Assembly: GCA_965248155.1 (NCBI GenBank)
Contig: CBDFIO010000001.1
Location: forward strand, 1,240,001 to 1,304,000
DNA length: 64,000 bases
Reading direction: 5' to 3'
DNA from: RFSX01 sp965248155
GTDB taxonomy: Bacteria > Bacteroidota > Bacteroidia > Chitinophagales > Saprospiraceae
Below, piece by piece: positions 9,114 to 18,000 of this stretch; the first letter of the stretch is position 1; each line of letters starts with the position of its first letter. The notes under the pieces were generated by a model. That model was not told the origin of the DNA and ran no database searches. It worked only from the letters and a program-made list of their open reading frames with translations. A program made the position numbers and the translations under genes.

Positions 9114-9797
9114 TTAGAGCAAATCTTCAAGAATTGTTTTCATTCCAATAGTTGCCTTTTCAGCAACTACCTTGTGGTTTCTTAAACTTAATTCATGAGA
9201 TATAAAAGGTTTAGGATCAATATAGTAGCAGCTGGCATCTTTTTTAGCATATGAGATTAGACTGGCAGCTGGATAGACCTGAAGAGATGTTCCGATTATT
9301 AATACGATCTCGGCATCTATAATTATTTCGATGGCTTTATTTAATAATGGCACCATTTCTCCAAACCATACAATATGTGGTCTTAGCTGACTTCCTTTTT
9401 CGCATAAATCTCCTTTTATTAAATCTTTCTTCCAAGTATAAACTAAATTCTCATCTACTGTAGATCTAACTTTAAAAAGCTCACCATGCAGATGTGTTAC
9501 ATTACTACTGCCGGCTCTTTCATGGAGGTCATCAACATTTTGAGTTACGATGTGGACATCATAACTGTATTCTAATTCTTTGAGCGCCTTATGAGCGAAA
9601 TTGGGTTTAGCATCATTGAGGTTTTTCCGTCTTTCATTATAGAAGTTTAAAACCAATGCCTGATTTTTCGCCCAACCAATTGGTGAAGCCACTTCCATAA
9701 TATCATGCCCTTCCCACAGACCATCTTTATCTCGAAAGGTACTGATTCCACTTTCTGCACTAATACCGGCCCCGGTTAATACAACTATTTTGTTCAT
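9114..9797 (-). CDS. cobB: NAD-dependent protein deacylase, Sir2 family (SIRT5/CobB type)
   Basis: A 227-residue sirtuin. GAGISAESGI (9-18) and TQNVDDLHERAG (85-96) bind NAD, the catalytic histidine is H104 in HLHGEL, and GTSLQVYPAASL forms the C-terminal NAD site. Y53 and R56 form the YxxR pair that in SIRT5 and CobB accommodates succinyl/malonyl-lysine, so deacylation of acidic acyl groups is likely. The usual four zinc cysteines between the catalytic His and the GSQLRPHIVWFGE segment are absent: only C132 is present, so the small domain probably does not bind zinc. It overlaps the NAD(P)HX repair gene by 4 bases, linking NAD consumption and NAD(P)H repair in one transcript. Confidence 0.92.
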   Translation of the reverse strand: MNKIVVLTGAGISAESGISTFRDKDGLWEGHDIMEVASPIGWAKNQALVLNFYNERRKNLNDAKPNFAHKALKELEYSYDVHIVTQNVDDLHERAGSSNVTHLHGELFKVRSTVDENLVYTWKKDLIKGDLCEKGSQLRPHIVWFGEMVPLLNKAIEIIIDAEIVLIIGTSLQVYPAASLISYAKKDASCYYIDPKPFISHELSLRNHKVVAEKATIGMKTILEDLL

Positions 9798-11290
9798 TGA
9801 ATAAGGGATTTAAAGGCATGGGGTAAATGTGTTGCAATATCAGATGCAATTAATGCATTTTCTCCATATTTTTTAAGTGCAAAATCTCCTGCTAAACCAT
9901 GAAGATAAACACCTAAAAGACATGAATCCTGTACAGAATATCCCTGTGAAAATATACCGGTCAATATTCCGGTCAGCACGTCTCCAGTACCAGCGGTTGC
10001 CATTCCGGGGTTTCCGGTTGAGTTAAAATACTGTATTCCGTCTGGAGTTGTAATGCAGGTATATGCTCCTTTTAGGATTATATACAGCCCATGCTTTATT
10101 GATGCAGATCTGGCAATGTCTAGTCTTTCAAATGAATTTGCAGAAATTCCAAATAGTCGTTCGAATTCTTTGATATGCGGAGTTAAAATACTGTTAGAAG
10201 GGACTTTATGAAGTAATTTTTCATCAGCAATAATGTTTAAAGCATCTGCATCTAATACTAAGTTTGAGTCTGAATTTTCATTCAAATAATTTTTTAACGC
10301 TTGTACTGTATCCGGATCTTTTCCAATCCCACATCCGATACCAATAGCTTTATATTTTCCAGATGTATTAATAGATTGAATACAAGTTGAACCATTAGGA
10401 ATAATCATGGCTTCGGGAAGACTTGTTTGAAGAATCTCATAACCACACTCTGGTAGAATTAAAGTCAATTTGCCACAACCAGACCTAAGGCATGAAAGGG
10501 CACTTAGGATTGACGCACCAATCATTCCATAACTTCCTGTTATAAGCAATGCGTGGCCGAATGTTCCTTTATGATCAAACTTTTTTCTTGGTTTGAGGAT
10601 ATCTATGATATCTTCTTCTTGGAGATAAAATGTACTCGCCTTTTCCGGTTTGAATTGATCAGACAAGCCGATATTTATTATCTGAAGATCTCCAACGTAT
10701 TTTGAATTTTCTGGTAGAAGGTGGCAAAGTTTAGGAGACTGAAAGCTTACTGTGAAATCTGCTTTGAAAATATGACCTTTAGAATCATTGTCAAAGCGTA
10801 AACCTGATGGTGTGTCCACTGCAATTTTTGTAGCCTCAGATTCATTTACGTATTGAATCAATTGAGAAATCAATCCCTCTAAAGGTCGATTTATTCCTAT
10901 TCCAAAAAGAGCATCAATAACAATACTTTGTTTATCTATTTTCGGAAAATCTTGAATTCCTGTCAGCTTACATTGCTTAACTTCTTTGATCTTAGATAAT
11001 TTTAGTAGCATTGCTTCATTATCATCAGACCTATTTCCGTTTTGACAATGATATACATTAACATTATAAAATGCATTTCTCATTAAAATAGCTATAGCTA
11101 ATCCATCACCTCCGTTATTCCCATTTCCACATAGTATATGTACTTCTCTTTCTTTAGAAAAGTTTTTTTCCGAAAACCAATTGAAAAATGCTTTGGCTGC
11201 TTGAGCCATTAATTCTAATGAACTAATGCTGAACGATTCAATGGTGTATTTATCCCATCTATAGATATCATTTTGTGGTAGAATAAACAT
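9794..11290 (-). CDS. nnrDE: Bifunctional NAD(P)H-hydrate epimerase / ADP-dependent dehydratase
   Basis: A 498-residue fusion. The N-terminal YjeF_N domain (about 1-215) has the GNGNNGGDGLAIA epimerase motif and DALFGIGINRPLEG; the C-terminal ribokinase-like dehydratase domain (about 225-498) has GHALLITGSYGMIGAS, LDADALNII, LTPHIKEFERLF and the catalytic GNPGMATAGTGDVLTGI. The enzyme repairs hydrated NADH/NADPH: the epimerase equilibrates R and S hydrates and the dehydratase restores NAD(P)H at the expense of ADP. Length is usual for the fused form. It is the first gene of a 4-base-overlapping pair with the Sir2 deacylase. Confidence 0.95.
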   Translation of the reverse strand: MFILPQNDIYRWDKYTIESFSISSLELMAQAAKAFFNWFSEKNFSKEREVHILCGNGNNGGDGLAIAILMRNAFYNVNVYHCQNGNRSDDNEAMLLKLSKIKEVKQCKLTGIQDFPKIDKQSIVIDALFGIGINRPLEGLISQLIQYVNESEATKIAVDTPSGLRFDNDSKGHIFKADFTVSFQSPKLCHLLPENSKYVGDLQIINIGLSDQFKPEKASTFYLQEEDIIDILKPRKKFDHKGTFGHALLITGSYGMIGASILSALSCLRSGCGKLTLILPECGYEILQTSLPEAMIIPNGSTCIQSINTSGKYKAIGIGCGIGKDPDTVQALKNYLNENSDSNLVLDADALNIIADEKLLHKVPSNSILTPHIKEFERLFGISANSFERLDIARSASIKHGLYIILKGAYTCITTPDGIQYFNSTGNPGMATAGTGDVLTGILTGIFSQGYSVQDSCLLGVYLHGLAGDFALKKYGENALIASDIATHLPHAFKSLIQ

Positions 11291-11502
11291 ATTGATAATT
11301 AATATTTGTAAAATTCTGATCTTCTTATCATTAAAAATTAGGTTTTTAAGTTATAAATAATCTACCTCTATTAAATTGACGTTTATCGCTTTCAGTAAAT
11401 ATTTTTATAGCGGGGTAGGAAATAGACTTACTGAATTCATTAGTCGAGCCAATTAGTACGATTTTTGCTAATTTAGCTAATAAATATCAGGTAAAATACT
11501 GA

Positions 11503-11523
11503 TAATCAATAAGTTATTGATTA
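11503..11523. promoter_or_regulatory. 21-bp palindrome upstream of the PorP-like operon
   Basis: TAATCAATAA-G-TTATTGATTA is a perfect 10-bp inverted repeat around one central base, 30 bases before the ATG of the PorP-like gene. The site could be an operator or a small hairpin in the leader. The AT-rich composition raises the chance of a coincidental palindrome. Confidence 0.35.
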
Positions 11524-11553
11524 ATAGTACCTTATGCATTAGCATATATTATA

Positions 11554-12597
11554 ATGTTAGAAAAACAAACAATATTACAATTGCAAAAAAGCATTATTGC
11601 AGGAATTATTCTGATAATTTCAGGATTTTTTAATAATTGTTTAGCACAGGATTTACATTATTCTCAATTTTATAATGCTCCTCTTACAGTTTCACCTGGA
11701 TTAACAGGAATTTTCAATGGCGATCAACGCTATACAGCTTCATTAAGAGACCAGTGGAGATCTGTCCCAGTCCCCTGGTTTACATTTAGTGCCTCTTATG
11801 ACAGAAAAATATATCCTTCAAATGATGCGAAAGGATTTTTTGGAGCTGGAGTATCATTTAATTATGACAAACAGGGAGACTCGAAATTAAATCTTACAAA
11901 TATTAATTTATCTGGTTCATACACAAGATTATTGAGTGAGAAGAATGCTGTAACGATTGGAATAATGCTTGGTTTTGCATCTCGAGGATTTGATCCAGAT
12001 GGTTTATTCTGGGATAAACAGTGGGATACGGCAAATAATGTTTTTAATGGGTCATTAGGAAGTGGAGAGACTTTTGATTTTGAAACTTTTAATTTTCTAG
12101 AGACGGCACTTGGTATAAATTATAGATGGCAAAATTCCAGTAGAACTAAATTGGACATAGGAGTGAGTGGCTTTCATTTAACTCAACCAGATGCAAAATT
12201 TTATAATAACGTAACAGAGAGTTTACCGATAAGGTTATCAATCTATGGCATATTCAGTTTGGAACTTAGCAATAATCTTGATTTACAATTAGACATACTT
12301 CATCAAAGACAAAGATCATATAGAGAACTTCTTTTTGGAGGATATCTGAATTTTTATTTAAACCAAAAAAGAGGAAAGGAAACACAATTTAGGATAGGAG
12401 CGGGGTATAGGACTTCGAAAGCATATTTTCCTAAAATTGGATTGGAGTACAAAAATATTTTTGTGGCCATTAGCTATGATATTGATTTTTCCGAATTTTC
12501 AGATGATCATAGTGCAGGTGGCCCAGAAATTCATTTTAGATATATTATTAAACATCCTAAACCGAAAGGAAGATTTAAAATATGTCCGATTTTTTAA
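11554..12597 (+). CDS. PorP/SprF family type IX secretion system membrane protein
   Basis: A 347-residue outer-membrane beta-barrel protein. The signal peptide (about 1-31) ends CLAQ, followed by DLHYSQFYNAPLTVSPGLTG, the hallmark start of PorP/SprF proteins. The remaining sequence alternates hydrophobic beta strands with loops and contains RYTASLRDQWRSVP, GVSFNYDKQGDSKL and RIGAGYRTSKAYFPKIG. PorP/SprF proteins partner with secreted proteins bearing CHU_C-type domains and anchor or export them through the T9SS. The next two genes (PorE-like and a giant CHU_C protein) follow within 21 and 4 bases, which fits a dedicated operon. This is one of many paralogues expected in such genomes, so it need not be the core PorP. 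Confidence 0.92.
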   Translation: MLEKQTILQLQKSIIAGIILIISGFFNNCLAQDLHYSQFYNAPLTVSPGLTGIFNGDQRYTASLRDQWRSVPVPWFTFSASYDRKIYPSNDAKGFFGAGVSFNYDKQGDSKLNLTNINLSGSYTRLLSEKNAVTIGIMLGFASRGFDPDGLFWDKQWDTANNVFNGSLGSGETFDFETFNFLETALGINYRWQNSSRTKLDIGVSGFHLTQPDAKFYNNVTESLPIRLSIYGIFSLELSNNLDLQLDILHQRQRSYRELLFGGYLNFYLNQKRGKETQFRIGAGYRTSKAYFPKIGLEYKNIFVAISYDIDFSEFSDDHSAGGPEIHFRYIIKHPKPKGRFKICPIF

Positions 12598-12618
12598 AAT
12601 TGGATATATAACATTTCA

Positions 12619-15045
12619 ATGAGAAAATTAAATAATATCATTATAATCTGTTTTATGTGTTTGAGCTCAAATGCTCAATCGCTTAAAGCATTCCTAAAAG
12701 CAGGTGAAGAGGCGCTTTCAGGTGGAGATTATTATAATGCTATGTATTATTATAACACCGCTCAGGAATTTGATACTACACGTATTGATATTAAATATGG
12801 TTTTGCTGAATCTGCCAGAAACTTCAATGCTTACACATTAGCTGAACAAGCTTATCAATTTGTTTTGGATAATGATAATAGCAGCGAATATCCCTTATCA
12901 TCTTTTTATTTGGCTACAGTGCAACAAAATCTTGGAAAGTATGCTGAAGCGCAGAGAAACTATGAATTGTATCTTTCTGAATATAGAGAGAATGATGAAA
13001 GACAATCCTTAAAAGCTGAGAATGAAATTGAAGCGATTGAATGGGCAATTAAAGAAGTAGAAAATCCACCTCTGGGAATTACTGTAAGTAGACTCGAAAA
13101 CGATATTAATACACCTTATACAGAATTTGGTGGCATTCAAAATGGAGATGAGTTCTATTACTCTTCATTAAGATTTGAAAAGAAACAGAAGGGAATTCGT
13201 ATCAATCGGTTATATAGCAAGATTTTATCAAAAGGAACTGATGGTCCTTCTAGTCCAATAGAAGGTGAGCTTAATGAATATGAACAACACGCAGCTCACA
13301 CAAGCTATTCACATGACGGATCAAGAATGTATTATACATTATGTGATTATCTCGATGAATTGGATATTCAATGCGATCTGTATTATAGAAATATTGAAGC
13401 AGATAATAATTATGGCCCGGCTACTATTCTTCCGGCTAATATCAATCTTGAAGGATCAACATCTACTCAACCTTCGATTGGTTATGACCCACGTACTCAG
13501 GAAGAGTATTTATATTTTGCCTCAGATAGACCTGAGGGTAAAGGTGGATTGGATATTTGGTATACAAAAATCGCTTCAAGTGGATTTGAAGATCCCGTTA
13601 ATATTGATGAAATAAATACATTAGAAGATGAAGTTTCTCCATTTTATCATTCTCCAACAGGAACGATATATTTTAGTTCCAATGGTTACATGGGAATGGG
13701 AGGTTTGGATATTTACAGTTCATTCAATGATTCAGAAGGATTTACAAATGCTGAAAACTTAAGGAGTCCAGTCAATAGTAGTTTTAATGATTTGTATTAC
13801 AGTTTAGATGACGAAGGAACGAAAGCATACTTCTCTTCTAATAGGACTGGATCGCTCTATCTGGAGGAAAGTTATGAAGCTTGTTGTTATGATATATATG
13901 AAGTGGATATTGAAGAAGTCAAATTAGATTTGAATGCTTTAACATTCAATGGAGAATCACTTGATTCGTTGGTTGGAGTTAGAGTAAGTATCCTTGATGC
14001 TATTACCGGAGAGACTATTGATGAATTTCTTAATAACTCCGGGCATGAACATCACTTTACAATTTTGCAGGGCAAAGAGTATTTAATTGTAAGCGAGCGA
14101 ACGGGATTTGAATCAGATACTACGAGTTTAAGCACCAGAAACCTCATCAGCCTCGAAGAGATAATTAAAAAGATATATCTCAATCCATTAGAAGTGAAAT
14201 TGGATATCTTTGCATTTGATAAGCTTACTTCTGATCCACTTGACGGTGTAACTGTTGTATTGGAAGAAATAGGTGGAGACAGGATTCTTCTGAGTGAAAC
14301 AAATATGGAATCAAATGACTTCCATTTTGACATCATAGCTGGGCGACGATATAAGTTAATTGCAACAAAGAATGGATACGCTAAAGATGTATTAGAATTT
14401 GATGCTCTGGATATTTATGAGGGTGTGATTACTAAAAATGTTTATCTCTTGGATGCGAGTGGATATCTCAACAGATATTTACCAATCAACGTTTATTTTA
14501 ATAATGACCGGCCGGATCCGAAATCTAGAAAAATGTATTCCGATCTGAGTTATTCAGATACATATACACCTTATATAGGTGAGGTCCAAGAGTTCCAAAG
14601 ATGGTTAACTTTAAGCGTAGAGGGAGAATTAAAAACTCAACTTGAATCTGATATTGATGCGTTCTTTGAAAATGAAGTCAAAGGTGGAAATCGTAAGTTT
14701 CAAGCATTTTTGATAGTACTTCAAGAAAGACTTGAGGCCGGTGATATATTAGAATTGTCTCTTAAAGGATATGCTAGTCCTCGGGCTGCCAATAAATATA
14801 ATCTTGCTTTGGGTCAAAGAAGGATATGGACACTTAAAAACGAATTGAAATCATATGCTGGAGGAATTCTTAAACCATTTATTGAAAGTGGTCGCTTAAG
14901 AGTATCAGAATTATCTCTTGGTGAAGAAATTGCACCAGCTTCAGTTTCAGATTCATACAGCGATCGACAAAAGTCAGTGTTTAGTGTAGAAGCATCGAGA
15001 GAAAGAAAAGCTGAAATTGTTAAAGTTCGTGTTTTAAATAATTGA
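12619..15045 (+). CDS. TPR / PD40 propeller / OmpA-like outer-membrane protein (PorE-like)
   Basis: An 808-residue exported protein with a signal peptide ending at SSNA (1-20). In order it has TPR-like helices (about 22-130: AGEEALSGGDYYNAMYYYNTAQ), a WD40-like PD40 beta-propeller (about 160-430; repeats of YFASDRPEGKGGLDIWYTK and YFSSNGYMGMGGLDIYSS type), two carboxypeptidase-regulatory/CNA-B-like beta-sandwich units (about 440-620) and an OmpA-like C-terminal domain (about 640-790; GYASPRAANKYNLALGQRR). This order matches PorE and relatives that tie the T9SS to peptidoglycan. The OmpA-like domain is degenerate: the usual Asp of GHTD is not present (GYAS). It sits between the PorP-like gene and the giant CHU_C gene. 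Confidence 0.88.
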   Translation: MRKLNNIIIICFMCLSSNAQSLKAFLKAGEEALSGGDYYNAMYYYNTAQEFDTTRIDIKYGFAESARNFNAYTLAEQAYQFVLDNDNSSEYPLSSFYLATVQQNLGKYAEAQRNYELYLSEYRENDERQSLKAENEIEAIEWAIKEVENPPLGITVSRLENDINTPYTEFGGIQNGDEFYYSSLRFEKKQKGIRINRLYSKILSKGTDGPSSPIEGELNEYEQHAAHTSYSHDGSRMYYTLCDYLDELDIQCDLYYRNIEADNNYGPATILPANINLEGSTSTQPSIGYDPRTQEEYLYFASDRPEGKGGLDIWYTKIASSGFEDPVNIDEINTLEDEVSPFYHSPTGTIYFSSNGYMGMGGLDIYSSFNDSEGFTNAENLRSPVNSSFNDLYYSLDDEGTKAYFSSNRTGSLYLEESYEACCYDIYEVDIEEVKLDLNALTFNGESLDSLVGVRVSILDAITGETIDEFLNNSGHEHHFTILQGKEYLIVSERTGFESDTTSLSTRNLISLEEIIKKIYLNPLEVKLDIFAFDKLTSDPLDGVTVVLEEIGGDRILLSETNMESNDFHFDIIAGRRYKLIATKNGYAKDVLEFDALDIYEGVITKNVYLLDASGYLNRYLPINVYFNNDRPDPKSRKMYSDLSYSDTYTPYIGEVQEFQRWLTLSVEGELKTQLESDIDAFFENEVKGGNRKFQAFLIVLQERLEAGDILELSLKGYASPRAANKYNLALGQRRIWTLKNELKSYAGGILKPFIESGRLRVSELSLGEEIAPASVSDSYSDRQKSVFSVEASRERKAEIVKVRVLNN

Positions 15046-15049
15046 TCAA

Positions 15050-18000
15050 ATGTCAAAAACATTTAAAATATCAATATTACCAATCTTATTGTTCTTGTTT
15101 TTTACAAGTTCAAATGAAATCCTTGCAACTCATATTGTAGGGGGTGAATTGACTTATAAATGTCTTGGAGATAATTATTACGAAGTCAAATTAGTAGTAA
15201 GAAGAGATTGTGAAAATGGAGCTGAAGATGCTCCTTTTGATGATCCAGCAATAATTGGAGTTTTTGATATTTTTGGAGCTCTTCAAATTGCCATTGGCAA
15301 TCTTGGGACGATTCAAGTCCCGTTGATGAATGAAGATACTGTGTCAAATGAATTGCTATTTGATTGTGGTGCCATTGGTGGTGCCATTGGTGGTGCAGTC
15401 TGCGTTCATGAAACTACTTACATAGATACAATCAGACTTCCATGGAACAAGATTGGATACATTCTATCTTATCAGCGATGTTGCAGAAATGGAATATTAA
15501 ATAATATTGTTGATCCATTAGAAACGGGTGCAACGTATTATGCCCGAATTGAAGCTGCTGCTTTAAAAGATTGTAATTCTCAACCTAGATTTATCGATTG
15601 GCCTGATGTTTATATATGTGTAGACGAAGATTTAGAATTTGATCATTCAGCTGTAGACATAGATGGAGATTCATTAGTTTATAGTTTATGTACACCATTG
15701 CAAGGAGCTTCGCTTGATAGTCCAAAACCTTCGCCTCCTGAAAACCCACCTTATTCGACGGTTAGTTGGTTAAGTCCATTCAATCTAAGTAATATGATGG
15801 GTGGAGATGCAATAAGAATAAATTCCCGAACCGGAGAAATTACAGCTAAGCCTGATATAGTTGGAACCTATTTAATTGGTGTTTGTGTAGATGAATACCG
15901 AAATGGAATATTGCTATCTAGAGTACAACGTGATTTCGAGTATAATGTAAGAGTATGTGTGGATCCTATCTTATCAGATTTTGAAATTCTGGAAAATGAT
16001 TGTGATGGTGACACTCAAGTAAGCTTTAACAATACGACAGAAGGTGCAGATGAATATCTATGGTATTTCGATTATCCAAATACTGATCCTGCTTTTACTT
16101 CTACTAGCGAATCTCCTTCCTTTATTTATCCAGCGATGGGAAGTTATACTGTGAGGTTAGAAGCGACAAGGAGTTCAGATGGATGTACAACTGTACTTGA
16201 AAAGACAATTGTAATTAGTGACATTCCACTTGATCCTGATTTTGAAGCTGTTTTTGAATCTTGTGACGGCGGAAATATAGTTCAACTTAATGACCTGTCT
16301 ACAGATCCTAGTGGTATCAGTTCTGCTGTTAATTGGGAATGGACTGTCTTAGATAATAATGGATCTACAATCAATCTATCTGGAAACCCAGCATCATTTG
16401 ATGCTTTGGGTTTAGATTCTATAGATATTACAATGGTTGTGACTTCAAATGCCGGTTGTGTAAGTTCAATAACTAAACCATTTGACCTCACAGATTTATT
16501 TCCAAATGCTGATTTCTCTATTGCTTTAGTAGGTTGTAGTCCCAATGGATATAATTTAGATTTAATTTTACTTTCATCGACAAGTCTTGAAGTAGAATCT
16601 ATCTCTTGGGATGTGAATGATAATGGGAATATATCCACGCTTTCAGGAGATAGTATCAATATAACTTCTGAAACTGGAGAACTCTCCGTGACCATGACGG
16701 TCGATTATGAAAATGGCTGTCAGCTTATTGTTTCAAAAGATATCACTCCATCAGATTTTCTGCCGGAGTTAATTATAAACCATGATTTACTTGATCCTTG
16801 TGTTGAAGAATTTCCAATTGATGTCACATTTACCGGAGAATTGATTGGAGGAAATATGATTGGTAATCCTATGACTTATACATGGGTAGCAAATGATTCG
16901 ATAATGTCTTCAGGTGAATCTATAACGCTTACTATAATTGAGAGTGGTGTAGATAGTGTTGACCTTGAAGTTATATATGACAATGGATGTCTGTTTTCTG
17001 CTTCCGATGAATTGGAAACTTTAGATGCTGCAGACATTCAAATTAGTGAATCCGTAGATTGCGATGAACCTGTTATTATTACACTCGAAGATTTAAGTGA
17101 TCACCCAAGTTTAGTTTCTGAAATTTGGATCATAAATGGGGTAGAAAGTAGCGACTCGATTCTTATTATTGAACTTACTGAAGACCTAAACATAATTCGA
17201 ATCGTAGAATTAGATAATGGTTGCATATCTGAAGAGGCTATCAACTATTTAATGAGTGACTTTGAAATAGATCTGGATATTGGTAACGATTTTTGTGACA
17301 CTTGTCCAGAGGACCCAATGGATGTAAACTTTTTTCCAATAATTAGTGGTCCAGCAAGTTTTGGAACTCCAACTTTCAACTGGACTTATGATGATGGCAA
17401 CGGGTCAATGAGTTTTACAGGGGATACATTAACGTTGTTGTTAGAATCTGATCAATTGGTTGAACTCAGTTTAACTGTAAGTTATGATAACGGCTGTGAA
17501 AAAACTGTTGAGGAAGACTTTAGAGGAAGCGAATGTATTATAGATCCATTAATACAAATTCTGGTGAACTGTGACGATCCATCTATGGTTTCAGTTACAT
17601 TGGTCGATACCACTGTTCTTGATCCTGGAGTAACTATTGTTGATCATGAATGGATAGTTAATGGTGTTTCATCTGAAGGAAACGAAGTCAGTTTTATTAT
17701 TACAGAAGATACAATCAATGTTAGTTTGAATATTGAATATTCTGATGGTTGTATTACTGAATATAGTCAATCTTTTGCTTCGGAAGATTATGTCCCAATC
17801 ATTAATTATGATGTTGAGCTTCTGGAATGTAGTTTTGGAATAGGGACATTTTTATTTACAAACAATTCTTCTATTCCTGATAATTGTTTAGAAGTTGAAA
17901 GTCTATCATGGATAATTAATGGACAAATGTATACCGGAGATTCCGTATTGGTAGACATTCCATTAGGAGATGTAGTCGATGTGGAATTCATCATTACATT

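Noticed and set aside
16282..16695. 137-codon open frame opposite the giant PKD gene
   Set aside because: Antisense shadow of a well-supported gene with low-complexity translation.
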